Counted from the stretch's first letter, positions 1 to 9,711 are shown. The stretch: 64,000 bases of DNA from Synechococcus sp. M16.1 (GCF_014279895.1 NZ_CP047954.1:620001-684000); one strand, 5' to 3'. A program made the numbers and translations. Notes: generated by a model not told the origin, from the letters alone.

Positions 1-873
1 CACCTCGATGAAGGCCACGCCCAGGGTCTTGCCCACGAGCTCCTGGTGGTTTTCACCGTTTTGGAGTTGAGAGCGGGGAACGAAGCCGCGCAGCCCTTCG
101 AGATCGCAGGTGACACCGCCGCGGTTGAAGCCATTGACGATGACTTGAACCACTTTCCCCTGTTTCTCCAGTTCCTTCACCCGGTCCCAGCTCTTGCGCA
201 GTTCAAGGGCGCGACAGCTGATCGTGACCATCCCGTCAGCGTTCTGCTCACGGGTCACCAGAACTTCAACCTCCAGGCCCTTGGGGAAGCGCTCCCGGAA
301 GTTGGTCACCACGCCAAGGCCCGCCTCGCTCTTGGGCATGTAGCCGGGGGCTTTGCCGCCGATATCCACGTAAACGCCATCGCTTTCGATGCCGATCACC
401 GTGCCCTTGATCACCTCACCGGTGGTGCCCACCGGAGCGTTCTCGTCCAGGGCGGCGAGGAAGGCTTCTTCATCGAAATCGAAGTCGTCCACGCTGCGCG
501 GCTGATTGCGCTGCTCCTTCTTGGGTTGTTGATCCGGTGCGCCCATCAGGTCGGCCATGGTCATGCCTTCCATGCCGCCCATGTCGAACAGAGTGTCGTC
601 ATCCGTGCCTGGAGACGAGGTGGAGTCCTGCTGGACCGGTCGCGGCGGGGTGGCGAGACCCGCCCGTTCCTCAAGGATGCGTGCCTTTTCCGCAGCAGCC
701 TCTGCTGCTGCTCGTGCTTCAGCCGCTTCACAAGCCAGCTTTTCCTGCTCTTCGCGGCGGTTGATCTGCATCACCTGCAGCGGTTTCGTCGCTGCCGGCT
801 TGGGTGCCTTGGGGCGGTTGGGCTGCGGACTGCCGGCTGCGGGCATGGACCATTGGGCTTGTCGATCGCTCAT
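1..873 (-). CDS. rpsA: 30S ribosomal protein S1 homologue (C-terminus cut by window edge)
   Basis: RNA-binding ribosomal protein S1, which helps the 30S subunit bind mRNA. The visible 291 codons begin at the ATG at 873 (MSDRQAQWSM). The first ~140 residues are a low-complexity extension with an Ala/Glu-rich helical stretch (EEQEKLACEAAEARAAAEAA) and an acidic segment. An S1 repeat follows (GTVIGIESDGVYVDIGGKAP) and then the start of a second one (VVQVIVNGFNRGGVTCDLEG). The C-terminus lies left of the window. Cyanobacteria carry more than one S1-like protein; the long N-terminal extension suggests a cyanobacterial S1 variant (rps1a/rps1b), and I cannot say which. Confidence 0.9.
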   Translation of the reverse strand, partial: MSDRQAQWSMPAAGSPQPNRPKAPKPAATKPLQVMQINRREEQEKLACEAAEARAAAEAAAEKARILEERAGLATPPRPVQQDSTSSPGTDDDTLFDMGGMEGMTMADLMGAPDQQPKKEQRNQPRSVDDFDFDEEAFLAALDENAPVGTTGEVIKGTVIGIESDGVYVDIGGKAPGYMPKSEAGLGVVTNFRERFPKGLEVEVLVTREQNADGMVTISCRALELRKSWDRVKELEKQGKVVQVIVNGFNRGGVTCDLEGLRGFVPRSQLQNGENHQELVGKTLGVAFIEV

Positions 874-920
874 TTTGACAGGCTGGGTTGGGATCAGCAC
901 CCCCGTGCCTGTGCAACGCC

Positions 921-1763
921 ATGGACCAGCTCCGCAAGCGATTTGATCAGCTGACCTGGCCCGAGGCCAGCTGTGCTGCCAGCCAACCTGGTGCCACGGT
1001 GATCTGGCCCTTCGGAGCCTGTGAGCAACACGGCCCCCAACTGCCGCTTTCGACGGACGCTGTTTTTGCTGAGGGAATCCTCGATTCTGTGTTGCGCGGG
1101 CTTGAGCCAGCTCTGCCGATTTGGCGACTGCCGTGTCAGGCCATCGGCTTTTCGCCTGAGCACCAGAACTTTCCCGGCACCCTCAGCCTTTCAGCTCCTC
1201 TGATTCTGGATCTGGTCGACCAGGTGGGCATGCAGCTGGCGGCGATGGGGGTGCAGCGCCTGGTTCTGTTCAACGCCCATGGCGGCCAGATCGGTTTGCT
1301 GCAGGTGGCAGCCCGACAGCTGCGCGCTCGCTGCCCGTCGTTGGCCGTTCTGCCCTGCTTCCTCTGGAGTGGTGTGGAGGGGCTGGCGGATCTGTTGCCT
1401 GAGCAGGAGTTGGCCCATGGACTTCATGCCGGCCAAGCCGAAACCAGCTTGATGCTGCAGATGGCCCCAGAGCTGGTTGGATCTGCCCGCCCTGTGGATG
1501 GACGTCCAGCACCAGGATCCGCGCAGGATCCTCCAGCGGGCTGGAGTCTCGAGGGGGCGGCGCCCTGCGCTTGGCTCACCGACGACCTCAGCGCGACGGG
1601 AGTGATCGGTGATGCGCGCCAGGCCTCCGCTGATCTGGGACGTTGCCTGCAAGATCGCTTGATCAACCACTGGCAGGAGCGTTTTCAAGCCCTTCTGGCC
1701 AGTGACTGGCCACCCACGCAAAGTCTTCTCTCCCAACCGTCCAACATCACGCCCAAGTCCTGA
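921..1763 (+). CDS. creatininase family protein
   Basis: Metal-dependent amidohydrolase of the creatininase/MftE fold; the substrate is unknown. The 280-residue reading from ATG 921 ([10 protein letters not shown]) has the family signature near its start ([20 protein letters not shown]), with Glu, His and Asp as likely metal ligands, and the second motif [10 protein letters not shown] further on. An in-frame start at 888 exists but would run back through the short gap from the divergent S1 gene, so 921 is preferred. Creatininase itself is unlikely in a cyanobacterium. Members of this family also act in cofactor and peptide maturation, so only the family is called. Confidence 0.82.
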   Translation: MDQLRKRFDQLTWPEASCAASQPGATVIWPFGACEQHGPQLPLSTDAVFAEGILDSVLRGLEPALPIWRLPCQAIGFSPEHQNFPGTLSLSAPLILDLVDQVGMQLAAMGVQRLVLFNAHGGQIGLLQVAARQLRARCPSLAVLPCFLWSGVEGLADLLPEQELAHGLHAGQAETSLMLQMAPELVGSARPVDGRPAPGSAQDPPAGWSLEGAAPCAWLTDDLSATGVIGDARQASADLGRCLQDRLINHWQERFQALLASDWPPTQSLLSQPSNITPKS

Positions 1764-1839
1764 ACCTTGGACGCATGTGTCACCAACTCTTGGGGCACTG
1801 GTTATTGTCGGTCCCACTGAACGTGGTGGACAGCGTCCT

Positions 1840-2559
1840 ATGACGACCCTCAATGCACCTGAAACATTCGTGCTGGAGGGCCAGGACGCACTGCCCGATT
1901 TCACAACTGAGGCCTACAAAGACGCCTACAGCCGGATCAACGCCATCGTGATCGAGGGCGAACAGGAAGCTCACGACAACTACATCTCCCTGGGGACGCT
2001 GATCCCCGAACATGCCGAGGAACTCAAGCGTCTGGCGCGGATGGAAATGAAGCACATGAAGGGCTTCACCTCCTGCGGACGCAACCTCGGGGTTGAAGCC
2101 GATCTTCCCTTCGCCAAGAAGTTTTTCGAACCCCTTCACGGCAATTTTCAGGCCGCTCTCAAGGAGGGCAAGGTGGTCACCTGCCTGCTGATTCAGGCCC
2201 TGCTGATCGAAGCATTCGCCATTTCGGCCTATCACATCTATATCCCTGTGGCCGATCCCTTCGCCCGCAAAATCACTGAGGGTGTGGTGAAGGACGAATA
2301 CACCCACCTCAACTACGGTCAGGAATGGCTGAAGGCCAACTTCGAGGCCAGCAAGGACGAACTGTTCGAGGCCAACAAAGCCAACCTCCCCCTCATCCGC
2401 TCGATGCTGGAAGACGTGGCTGCTGATGCGGCCGTCCTTCACATGGAGAAGGAAGACCTGATCGAGGACTTTCTGATCGCTTACCAGGAAGCCTTGGGTG
2501 AAATCGGCTTCACTTCCCGCGACATCGCCCGCATGGCCGCAGCAGCGCTTGCTGTTTGA
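1840..2559 (+). CDS. ado: aldehyde deformylating oxygenase (alkane synthesis)
   Basis: Converts fatty aldehydes, delivered by acyl-ACP reductase, to alkanes/alkenes plus formate, using O2 and reduced ferredoxin. The 239-residue ferritin-like protein shows the di-iron ligand pattern: a Glu in [11 protein letters not shown], Glu and His in [10 protein letters not shown], a Glu in [11 protein letters not shown], and Glu and His in [11 protein letters not shown]. The ATG at 1840 ([10 protein letters not shown]) gives the family's usual length; an upstream in-frame ATG at 1702 would start inside the preceding gene. The next gene, 114 bp downstream on the same strand, is its partner reductase, the standard cyanobacterial arrangement. 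Confidence 0.96.
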   Translation: MTTLNAPETFVLEGQDALPDFTTEAYKDAYSRINAIVIEGEQEAHDNYISLGTLIPEHAEELKRLARMEMKHMKGFTSCGRNLGVEADLPFAKKFFEPLHGNFQAALKEGKVVTCLLIQALLIEAFAISAYHIYIPVADPFARKITEGVVKDEYTHLNYGQEWLKANFEASKDELFEANKANLPLIRSMLEDVAADAAVLHMEKEDLIEDFLIAYQEALGEIGFTSRDIARMAAAALAV

Positions 2560-2673
2560 CCCGTTTCAGGTCTTGATCCAACGCCGGTTTGTCGACAGGC
2601 ACGTTGCCGTCGATACCGGTTGCCATGGGAGCATGGTTGTTCGAGGTGTTCTTTGAGACGTCAGCAGTAAGAC

Positions 2674-3714
2674 ATGTTTGGTCTGATCGGACATTCAACG
2701 AGTTTTGAGGCTGCTCGCCGCAAGGCGATGGAACTCGGGTTCGATCACATCGCCGACGGTGATCTGGATGTTTGGTGCAGTGCACCTCCGCAGCTCGTTG
2801 AGCACGTGGAAGTCACCAGTCCCGTGGGCACGACCATCGAGGGTGCCTACATCGACTCCTGCTTCGTTCCCGAGATGCTGAGCCGCTTCAAGACGGCCCG
2901 GCGCAAGGTGCTCAACGCCATGGAACTCGCCCAGAAGAAGGGCATCAACATCACTGCCCTGGGTGGCTTCACCTCGATCATTTTCGAGAATTTCAACCTG
3001 CTCCAGCACCAGACGGTGCGGAGCACCACCCTGGATTGGCAGCGGTTCACCACCGGAAACACCCACACGGCCTGGGTGATCTGCCGTCAGGTGGAGAACA
3101 ACGCTCCAAGTCTCGGGATCGATCTCAGCAAAGCCAAGGTGGCCGTCGTTGGTGCCACTGGTGATATCGGCTCCGCCGTCTGCCGTTGGCTGCAGGCACG
3201 CACCGGAGTTGGTGAGCTCCTGCTGGTGGCGCGTCAGCAGCAACCGCTGCTTGATCTTCAGCAGGAACTGGGCGGTGGCCGGATTTTGTCGCTCGATGAG
3301 GCCCTGCCTGAGGCCGATGTGGTCGTCTGGGTGGCAAGCATGCCCCGCACCCTTGAGATCGATCAAGACAGCCTCAAGAAGCCCTGTCTGATGATTGATG
3401 GGGGCTACCCCAAGAACCTTGATACGAAGGTTGCCGGTGGTGGCATCCACGTTCTCAAGGGTGGAATCGTTGAGTTCTGCCGTGACATCGGCTGGTCGAT
3501 GATGGCCATTGCCGAGATGGAGCGGCCGCAGCGCCAGATGTTTGCCTGCTTTGCCGAAGCCATGCTGCTCGAGTTTGAGCGCTGCCACACCAACTTCAGC
3601 TGGGGGCGCAACAACATCACCCTCGAGAAGATGGATTTCATCGGCGCGGCATCGGTGCGCCATGGGTTCAGCACCTTGAACCTTCAACCCAACCTGCAGG
3701 CCACTGCTGCCTGA
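2674..3714 (+). CDS. aar: long-chain acyl-ACP reductase
   Basis: Reduces acyl-ACP to the fatty aldehyde used by the neighbouring deformylating oxygenase. The 346-residue protein begins [20 protein letters not shown] and carries a Rossmann NADPH motif ([18 protein letters not shown], residues ~152-170). A Cys at residue 292 ([10 protein letters not shown]) lies where the catalytic cysteine of characterised acyl-ACP reductases is expected; that match is from memory of the family. accA starts 19 bp after the stop, linking alkane production to fatty-acid precursor supply, probably in one transcript. Confidence 0.96.
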   Translation: MFGLIGHSTSFEAARRKAMELGFDHIADGDLDVWCSAPPQLVEHVEVTSPVGTTIEGAYIDSCFVPEMLSRFKTARRKVLNAMELAQKKGINITALGGFTSIIFENFNLLQHQTVRSTTLDWQRFTTGNTHTAWVICRQVENNAPSLGIDLSKAKVAVVGATGDIGSAVCRWLQARTGVGELLLVARQQQPLLDLQQELGGGRILSLDEALPEADVVVWVASMPRTLEIDQDSLKKPCLMIDGGYPKNLDTKVAGGGIHVLKGGIVEFCRDIGWSMMAIAEMERPQRQMFACFAEAMLLEFERCHTNFSWGRNNITLEKMDFIGAASVRHGFSTLNLQPNLQATAA

Positions 3715-3733
3715 CATTCGAAGAGCCAGAGCC

Positions 3734-4723
3734 ATGCCCCGACGCCCCCTGCTTGAGTTCGAAAAACCGCTCGTCGAGCTGGAGCAGCAGATTGAGCAGA
3801 TCCGTCAGCTGGCCAGAGATTCGGAAGTCGACGTCTCGCAGCAGCTTCAGCAACTGGAAAGCCTCGCGGCCCGTCGGCGTCAGGAGATCTTTCAGGGGCT
3901 GACTCCCGCTCAGAAAATTCAGGTCGCCCGTCATCCGCAGCGTCCGAGCACGCTGGATTTCATCCAGATGTTCTGCGACGACTGGGTTGAACTGCACGGT
4001 GATCGTCGCGGTAACGACGATCAGGCCTTGATCGGCGGTGTCGGCCGGGTGGGCGATCGACCCGTGATGTTGATCGGCCATCAGAAAGGCCGCGACACCA
4101 AAGAGAACGTCGCCCGCAATTTCGGGATGGCCGCTCCGGGTGGATACCGCAAAGCCATGCGGTTGATGGATCATGCCGATCGCTTCCGCTTGCCGATTCT
4201 CACGTTCATCGATACCCCCGGGGCCTATGCCGGCCTTGAGGCTGAAGAGCAGGGCCAGGGTGAAGCGATCGCCGTCAACCTGCGGGAGATGTTCCGCTTG
4301 CGTGTTCCGGTGATCGCCACCGTGATCGGTGAAGGTGGATCCGGCGGTGCCTTGGGCATCGGGGTGGCCGATCGCTTGCTGATGTTTGAGCACAGCGTTT
4401 ACACGGTGGCCAGCCCTGAGGCCTGCGCTTCCATTCTCTGGCGTGATGCGGCTAAAGCGCCTGATGCGGCGGCAGCCTTGAGGATCACCGGCCGCGACTT
4501 GCTGGAGCTTGGGGTGGTGGATGAGGTGCTTGAGGAGCCTTCCGGCGGCAACAACTGGGCACCATTGGAGGCCGGAGAAAACCTGCGGGCGGCAATCGAG
4601 CGTCACCTCGAACAACTGCTGAGCCTTTCGGAACAGCAACTGCGTGAGGCCCGTTACTCCAAATTCAGAGCCATGGGACGGTTCCTCGAAAAAACGTCAC
4701 AGGATGTCGACAAAGCCGCTTAA
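3734..4723 (+). CDS. accA: acetyl-CoA carboxylase carboxyltransferase subunit alpha
   Basis: Carboxyltransferase alpha subunit; with AccD it moves CO2 from biotin on AccB to acetyl-CoA, making malonyl-CoA for fatty-acid synthesis. The 329-residue protein has the N-terminal helical region ([20 protein letters not shown]) and the crotonase-fold core with the glycine-rich oxyanion stretch [20 protein letters not shown] and the following [12 protein letters not shown]. Length is typical of bacterial AccA. It sits directly behind the alkane pair on the same strand. Confidence 0.97.
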   Translation: MPRRPLLEFEKPLVELEQQIEQIRQLARDSEVDVSQQLQQLESLAARRRQEIFQGLTPAQKIQVARHPQRPSTLDFIQMFCDDWVELHGDRRGNDDQALIGGVGRVGDRPVMLIGHQKGRDTKENVARNFGMAAPGGYRKAMRLMDHADRFRLPILTFIDTPGAYAGLEAEEQGQGEAIAVNLREMFRLRVPVIATVIGEGGSGGALGIGVADRLLMFEHSVYTVASPEACASILWRDAAKAPDAAAALRITGRDLLELGVVDEVLEEPSGGNNWAPLEAGENLRAAIERHLEQLLSLSEQQLREARYSKFRAMGRFLEKTSQDVDKAA

Positions 4724-4747
4724 AGTGTCGCGGTTTGCTAACGGTTT

Positions 4748-5455
4748 TTGCCAACGGCTCTAATAACAGGTGCGAGCCGAGGCATAGGTCGCCGAACTGC
4801 TGAGCTTCTGGCTCATCAAGGATGGGATTTGCTGCTAACCGCCCGCAGCGCTGATCAACTGGAGCAGCTGAGTGCTCAGCTCAGCTCCAAAGGTGTTTCT
4901 GTGGCCTTTGCCGCCATCGACCTGACGCAACCAGATGGCATCGCAGCTGCGATGGCTGGCTTGTTGCAGCAGGGTGAGACCCCATCCGTGTTGATCAACA
5001 ACGCGGGTGCGGCCTACACCGGCGATCTATTGGCCATGCCGATTGAGCGTTGGCAATGGCTGCTACAGCTGAATGTCACCAGCGTGATGCAGGTTTGTTC
5101 TGCTGTTGTTCCCGCCATGCGTGAGAACGGCGGACTGGTGATCAACATCAGCAGCCACGCCGCCCGCAATGCTTTCCCTCAATGGGGGGCGTATTGCGTC
5201 AGTAAAGCTGCCTTGGCCAGCTTCACCCGCTGCCTGGCGGAAGAGGAACGGAGCAATGGCATTCGTGCCTGCACCCTCACTCTTGGGGCCGTGAACACAC
5301 CACTGTGGGACGCGGAAACCGTACAAAGCGATTTCGATCGTCGTGCCATGCTCTCTGTCGATCAGGCGGCAGAAACACTGGCGAATCTGGCGTTGCAACC
5401 CAGCAACCAGTTGATCGAAGACCTCACCCTTATGCCGGCCGCCGGCGCCTTCTGA
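4748..5455 (+). CDS. short-chain dehydrogenase/reductase
   Basis: NAD(P)-dependent oxidoreductase of the classical SDR family, 235 residues. Visible motifs are the cofactor loop TGASRGIGRR near residue 8, NNAG in the middle, catalytic Ser in INISSHAAR, and Tyr149/Lys153 in AYCVSKAAL. Translation appears to begin at TTG 4748 (encoding PTALITGASRG next), since the Rossmann beta strand starts immediately and no ATG fits. It ends 9 bp before folE. Sepiapterin-reductase-like enzymes of pterin metabolism belong to this family, so a pterin role is possible from position alone, but the substrate is not determinable. Confidence 0.85.
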   Translation: MPTALITGASRGIGRRTAELLAHQGWDLLLTARSADQLEQLSAQLSSKGVSVAFAAIDLTQPDGIAAAMAGLLQQGETPSVLINNAGAAYTGDLLAMPIERWQWLLQLNVTSVMQVCSAVVPAMRENGGLVINISSHAARNAFPQWGAYCVSKAALASFTRCLAEEERSNGIRACTLTLGAVNTPLWDAETVQSDFDRRAMLSVDQAAETLANLALQPSNQLIEDLTLMPAAGAF

Positions 5456-5464
5456 ACGAACACC

Positions 5465-6214
5465 ATGACCTCCACAGTCCCTTTCGTTTCCAACGGCGTC
5501 GCCAACGGCAACGGCAATGGCAGCTTGAATCCCCAGATTTCTGCGCGCATCCGTGAACGCCTGAGGGAAGCGGGTGCTTCCTTCCTGGCGAACGACAACA
5601 TCGCTGATCACCTCCAGCCGGGTGAGCTGGATCAGCTTCAGGTTGAAGTTGCAGACAAGGTTCGCGACCTGCTGCGCAGCCTGGTGATCGATATCGATAA
5701 CGACCACAACACCCATGAGACGGCGGAGCGCGTCGCCAAGATGTACCTCCAGGAGGTGTTCAAGGGGCGCTACCACCAGCAGCCCAAGGTGGCCAGCTTC
5801 CCCAATGTGAAACAGCTGGATGAGATCTACACCGTTGGCCCGATCACGGTTCGTTCCGCCTGTTCACACCACTTGGTGCCGATCATGGGCAACTGCTGGA
5901 TCGGGATCAAACCTGGTGCCCGGGTGATCGGTCTCTCCAAATTCACCCGCGTGGCTGACTGGGTCTTCTCCCGACCTCACATCCAGGAAGAGGCTGTGAT
6001 GATCCTTGCCGATGAAATCGAGAAGCTCTGTGAGCCCCAGGGTCTCGGCATCATCATCAAGGCGCAGCACTACTGCATGAAGTGGCGTGGGGTGAAAGAG
6101 CCCCAAACCAGCATGGTGAACTCCGTTGTGCGCGGCGATTTCCGCCACGACCCAAGCCTCAAGCAGGAGTTCTTTGAGCTGGTGCGTCAGCAGCAAGCGC
6201 TGCTCAGCACCTGA
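5465..6214 (+). CDS. folE: GTP cyclohydrolase I
   Basis: Opens GTP to 7,8-dihydroneopterin triphosphate, the first step of folate and pterin synthesis. The 249-residue protein has a ~30-residue variable N-terminus rich in Asn/Gly, then the conserved core: NDHNTHETAERVAKMYLQEV, the zinc/active-site stretch SACSHHLVPIMGNCWIGI, GLSKFTRV, and QHYCMKWRGVKEP carrying the second Cys zinc ligand. The gene ends 36 bp before the convergent trpF stop, and its probable terminator lies within trpF (6271-6304). Confidence 0.97.
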   Translation: MTSTVPFVSNGVANGNGNGSLNPQISARIRERLREAGASFLANDNIADHLQPGELDQLQVEVADKVRDLLRSLVIDIDNDHNTHETAERVAKMYLQEVFKGRYHQQPKVASFPNVKQLDEIYTVGPITVRSACSHHLVPIMGNCWIGIKPGARVIGLSKFTRVADWVFSRPHIQEEAVMILADEIEKLCEPQGLGIIIKAQHYCMKWRGVKEPQTSMVNSVVRGDFRHDPSLKQEFFELVRQQQALLST

Positions 6215-6250
6215 TCAGCCGCGATTCAACGCTCTTTCAACTCCTCGACT

Positions 6251-6916
6251 TCACGGTCTCGACCTCACAGCCTCGACAAGGGCTTGAACCTTGTCGAGGT
6301 TTTTCCATCCCGGTCGTTCCTCAAGCCGACTTGAGGCATCGAGTCCCTGGGGAGTGACGCGGCTGAGCAGTTCTGGAACCCACTCCGCACTCACTCCCCC
6401 TGCCAGCCACCACGGCACCGAAAGCTCGGTTTCGGCCAGCCAATCAAGGGGGATCCGGTGCCCGGTGCCGCCCAGTTGATCGGCGCTCCAGGCATCGAGC
6501 AGCAGAGCATCCACATGGGGCGCGTACTGCTCGAGCTGCTTGAGATCGTCGGGTTCACGCACCCGCAACGCTTTCCACCACTGCTGCCGGGGGTAGCGCT
6601 GTTTCAGGTGTTGGCAGCGTTGGTCTGACTCGCTGCCGTGCAGCTGCACCACGGAGGGCTGCCCAGCACCGTTGAGCGCTTCCTCGAGAGCGGCATCGTC
6701 GGGATCGGCCACCACCCAAACGCGATGCAGCTGGGGGTGCTGTTGTTCCAGCAGCTGGAACAAGGCCCTGCGCTGGGCTGGTTCCACAAAGCGTGGGGTG
6801 GCGGGAACGCCGATCACGCCAATCGCCTGCACCCCCATCTGTGCGATGGCTTGAGCCTGCTCGGGGTCGGTGATCCCACAGATCTTGAGGTCTGGAGTGG
6901 GGCGGGGATCACGCAA
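6251..6916 (-). CDS. trpF: phosphoribosylanthranilate isomerase
   Basis: Tryptophan synthesis step 3: isomerises N-(5-phosphoribosyl)anthranilate. The 221-residue single-domain protein shows the start-of-barrel motif LKICGITDPEQA, VQLHGSES, LLLDAWSADQLGGTG and the C-terminal WWLAGGVSAEWV and GLDASSRLEERPGWKN phosphate-binding loops. It stands alone, convergent with folE and divergent from the membrane protease at 6946, with 29 bp between starts. Confidence 0.96.
   Translation of the reverse strand: MRDPRPTPDLKICGITDPEQAQAIAQMGVQAIGVIGVPATPRFVEPAQRRALFQLLEQQHPQLHRVWVVADPDDAALEEALNGAGQPSVVQLHGSESDQRCQHLKQRYPRQQWWKALRVREPDDLKQLEQYAPHVDALLLDAWSADQLGGTGHRIPLDWLAETELSVPWWLAGGVSAEWVPELLSRVTPQGLDASSRLEERPGWKNLDKVQALVEAVRSRP
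6271..6304 (+). terminator. intrinsic terminator of folE, inside trpF
   Basis: A perfect 11-bp stem (CCTCGACAAGG, 6271-6281; CCTTGTCGAGG, 6289-6299) with a 7-nt loop is followed on the plus strand by TTTTT (6300-6304). This is a textbook Rho-independent terminator for plus-strand transcription from folE. It lies within the last codons of the convergent trpF gene, where the same bases encode part of NLDKVQALVEA. Confidence 0.85.
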
Positions 6917-6945
6917 GGGCTGCTTGGGTTGCTCTCCCTAGGATC

Positions 6946-8238
6946 GTGGATGACAGTCCGCAGCAGCGGCACACGACGGGATTGGCGGTGGGAGAGGGCT
7001 GGCAGGTGCTCAAGATTGGCGGAATTCCCCTGCGGCTTCAGCCCAGCTGGTTGTTTGCCGTGGCGATCTTCACCACGTTGTTTCAGTCCCGCTACGCGTC
7101 CACGGCCTCGGTAACGGCGAGTTGGGGGCTGGGATTGCTGACCACCTTGTTGCTGTTCAGCTCCGTGCTGCTGCATGAATTGGGTCATGCCCTGATGGCC
7201 CTGCGAGAAGGGGTGAAGGTGTTGAGCATCACCCTGTTTCATCTGGGCGGCATCGCGCGGGTGGAGAAGGAATGCCCCACCGCCATGGGCAATCTGCGCA
7301 TTGCGGCTGCTGGCCCGATCGTGAGTTTGGTGTTGGCCTTCGGAATGCTGGCGGGGGCTGCAGCGCTGTCGGACAACCAGCCCTTGGCCACTCAGTTGTT
7401 GAGCCAGGTGGGTTTGCTCAACTTGATGCTCGGCTTGTTCAATCTCCTGCCCGGGCTGCCCCTCGATGGCGGGCTGATCCTCAAGGCCTTGGTCTGGCAG
7501 CTGAGCGGCAGTCAGCAGAAAGGCGTTCAGGTGGCATCGGCGTCCGGACGGGCTTTGTCGCTGCTGATGATCCTGTTGGGTGGTGTTCTGCTTTGGCAGG
7601 GCTGGGGGCTCAACGGCCTCCTGCTGATGTTGATCGGTTGGTTCGGCCTGAGTGCCAACCGCAGTCAGACCCAGATGCTGCAGTTGCAGACGGTGCTGCG
7701 GGAGTTGAAGGTGGAGGCTGCGGCAGGCAAACGTTTCCGCGTGCTGGAGGCGGATCAGACCTTGCGGCGCCTCAGTCAGCTGCGGCTGACCGCCAGCGAG
7801 GCGGAGGGACCTGCCGATTGGGTGCTCGTCTGCAAAAGCGGCCGTTGGGTGGGTTGGATTGATGATCAGCCCTTGAAACTGCTGCCGGTTCAGCAATGGG
7901 ACCAACAGCGCCTCGAGGATCATCTGCGCCCCCTCACTGAACTGCCGTCCATCGCCAGTTCGGCTCCCCTGGTGGAGGCGGTGCCGGCCCTGGAGGCGGC
8001 CTCCCAGGGACGCCTGTTGGTGATGAGTGCTGCGGGCCTTCCTTCCGGCACCCTCAACCGCATGGATGTAGGCGATGCGGTGCTGAAGCGGCTCGGGGTG
8101 ACCCTGCCCCCCGCAATCCTCGAAGAGGCGCGCAAGCGCAACGGCTATCCCCTGGGCCTGGCGATGCTTCCGCAGATGGTGCAGACGATGCAGGATCAGA
8201 GCTCTGAGCCGGATGCGAGTTCGCCCTCCAACTCCTGA
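6946..8238 (+). CDS. site-2 protease family (M50) membrane metalloprotease
   Basis: Intramembrane zinc protease of the M50/S2P group, 430 residues, starting at GTG 6946. Zinc-binding HELGH is at residues 77-81 inside a hydrophobic helix, and the third ligand is in NLLPGLPLDGG. About six hydrophobic segments occupy the first 230 residues. The rest is a soluble region in the position where family members carry CBS-like domains, but its similarity is too weak for me to assign by eye. Homologues act in regulated cleavage of anti-sigma factors or other membrane proteins; the substrate here is unknown. The last 43 bp overlap the tail of the convergent gene. Confidence 0.9.
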   Translation: MDDSPQQRHTTGLAVGEGWQVLKIGGIPLRLQPSWLFAVAIFTTLFQSRYASTASVTASWGLGLLTTLLLFSSVLLHELGHALMALREGVKVLSITLFHLGGIARVEKECPTAMGNLRIAAAGPIVSLVLAFGMLAGAAALSDNQPLATQLLSQVGLLNLMLGLFNLLPGLPLDGGLILKALVWQLSGSQQKGVQVASASGRALSLLMILLGGVLLWQGWGLNGLLLMLIGWFGLSANRSQTQMLQLQTVLRELKVEAAAGKRFRVLEADQTLRRLSQLRLTASEAEGPADWVLVCKSGRWVGWIDDQPLKLLPVQQWDQQRLEDHLRPLTELPSIASSAPLVEAVPALEAASQGRLLVMSAAGLPSGTLNRMDVGDAVLKRLGVTLPPAILEEARKRNGYPLGLAMLPQMVQTMQDQSSEPDASSPSNS

Positions 8239-8927
8239 GTTTCTTCGGGCATCAGGGGCTGCATTTGCCAACAGCAGTGGCTCCAGCTCTCAATCAGGCT
8301 CTGACGCAGCTGCTGATCCAGCCCCAGTCGGCTGATCTGGGCAGGGGCTGCCGCTGGAGCCGCTTCCTCAAACACCTCTTCCCAGAGCGCAGCAGGGGGA
8401 TCCAGCAGGATTTCACCGTGTTGAAGCACGCGACCGTTCTGCCAGCGCTGGGCGCTACCGACCCGTTTGACGCCGCACGGATCCACCAGGTCGGCCACCG
8501 TTGCCGAGGCGAAACAGTTGTTGGCCTCGCCACCAGCAGGGTCCGAGCCGAAGTGCAGCGCTAGCCCGAGATCCTGGAAGCCATCGATCAACCACTGGCA
8601 GGCCTGGCGGTAAGCCTCCTGGCGTCGCCGGGGTGCATCCGGCCAGATCAAGGCATAGGTGAGACCGCTGGCATGAAGCACGGCCCGACCTCCGCTCGGG
8701 CGTCGCACCAGGCTGATGCGGCCGCGGCGGGCCAGCTCATTCCAGTGTTCAGGCCAGTGGCGTTGATGGCGTCCCAGCGAGAGCCAGGGCCCATCCCAGC
8801 GGTAAAAACGCAGAACCGGACCGTTGCTGCGCTTCAGAAGCCAGGCATCCAAAGCCATCTGGGTGTGTCCATCCGCTTGCTGGGTGGGGAGCAAACGCCC
8901 GGTTGCGGGCATGCTGGAGGGAAGCAT
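8196..8927 (-). CDS. lipoate--protein ligase A family protein
   Basis: Biotin/lipoate ligase-fold protein of 243 residues. It has the nucleotide/lipoyl-binding motif RRPSGGRAVLHASGLTYAL and, further on, AQRWQNGRVLQHGEIL, both typical of LplA-type proteins. I use ATG 8927 (MLPSSMPATG); a second ATG lies at 8912, and a longer open frame reaching 9134 would run through the divergent permease gene and is unlikely. Members may attach lipoate to 2-oxoacid dehydrogenases or glycine cleavage H protein, or be octanoyltransferases. The end overlaps the protease gene tail to tail by 43 bp. Confidence 0.85.
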   Translation of the reverse strand: MLPSSMPATGRLLPTQQADGHTQMALDAWLLKRSNGPVLRFYRWDGPWLSLGRHQRHWPEHWNELARRGRISLVRRPSGGRAVLHASGLTYALIWPDAPRRRQEAYRQACQWLIDGFQDLGLALHFGSDPAGGEANNCFASATVADLVDPCGVKRVGSAQRWQNGRVLQHGEILLDPPAALWEEVFEEAAPAAAPAQISRLGLDQQLRQSLIESWSHCCWQMQPLMPEETQELEGELASGSEL

Positions 8928-8939
8928 CGATCGCACGCC

Positions 8940-9707
8940 ATGGTGCCCTGGTGGGATGTGCCGATCCTGATCGCCCTGGGCCTGCTGGCGGGGGGCTTGG
9001 CCGGGTTGTTGGGGATTGGCGGCGGCTTGATCTTTGCCCCGCTCCTGCTCTGGCTTGATCTCCCGCCCCATCAGGCCCTGGCCACCAGCAGTTTCGCCAT
9101 TGTGCCCACGGCTTTGGCGGGCACCATCACCCATCTGCGCCAGGGGCGGCTGCCGACCCGGCCTGGACTCGCCATCGGCTTGGCGGCCTTTGGCTCGGCT
9201 CTACTGTTCGGTGGTTTGGCCGGTTTGGCAGCGGGCTGGATTCTGCTGGCGATGCAGACGCTGATGTACATCGTGCTGGCGTTCTGCGTTCGCGAACGGC
9301 CCGAGGCGGATGCCAATGATGACGTTGATGACGGCAGCGCTCCGAAGTTGGCGGGTGTGGGCTGCATCGCCGGCTGGACCGCTGGGATGTTGGGCCTGGG
9401 CGGGGGGCTGGTGATGGTGCCCCTGATGAGCGGTCCGATGTCTGTGCCGATTCATCAGGCCGTGCGGCTGAGCACGGTGGCGGTGCTCTGCTCGGCCAGC
9501 GCAGCATCCCTCCAGTTCCTGCATGAAGGACGCGGAGTTCCTCTGATGGGCCTGCTGCTGGGGGCTGTGGCGGCGATCGCTGCGCAGTGGACGGCCAGCC
9601 GGCTCGATCAGTTTGATGCGGCCCTGCTGGTGCGCTGTCTGCGGGGGCTCGCCATCATCCTGGCAATCGACAGCTCCAGGCGGGCCCTGCAGCTTTGGCT
9701 GGGCTGA
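8940..9707 (+). CDS. TauE/SafE family permease
   Basis: Multi-pass membrane protein of 255 residues belonging to the sulfite exporter TauE/SafE family (DUF81). The repeated signature appears twice, GLLGIGGGLIFAPLLLWL near the N-terminus and GMLGLGGGLVMVPLM after the middle, each followed by PHQALATSS / IHQAVRLST, reflecting the internal duplication typical of the family. The start is ATG 8940, 12 bp from the divergent lipoate-ligase-like gene. The substrate (an organosulfonate, sulfite or other anion) cannot be read from sequence. Confidence 0.88.
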   Translation: MVPWWDVPILIALGLLAGGLAGLLGIGGGLIFAPLLLWLDLPPHQALATSSFAIVPTALAGTITHLRQGRLPTRPGLAIGLAAFGSALLFGGLAGLAAGWILLAMQTLMYIVLAFCVRERPEADANDDVDDGSAPKLAGVGCIAGWTAGMLGLGGGLVMVPLMSGPMSVPIHQAVRLSTVAVLCSASAASLQFLHEGRGVPLMGLLLGAVAAIAAQWTASRLDQFDAALLVRCLRGLAIILAIDSSRRALQLWLG

Positions 9708-9711
9708 CTGG

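Noticed and set aside
46-954. 302-codon plus-strand ORF over the S1 gene
   Set aside because: It is the antisense shadow of ribosomal protein S1; the minus-strand reading has clear S1 repeats.
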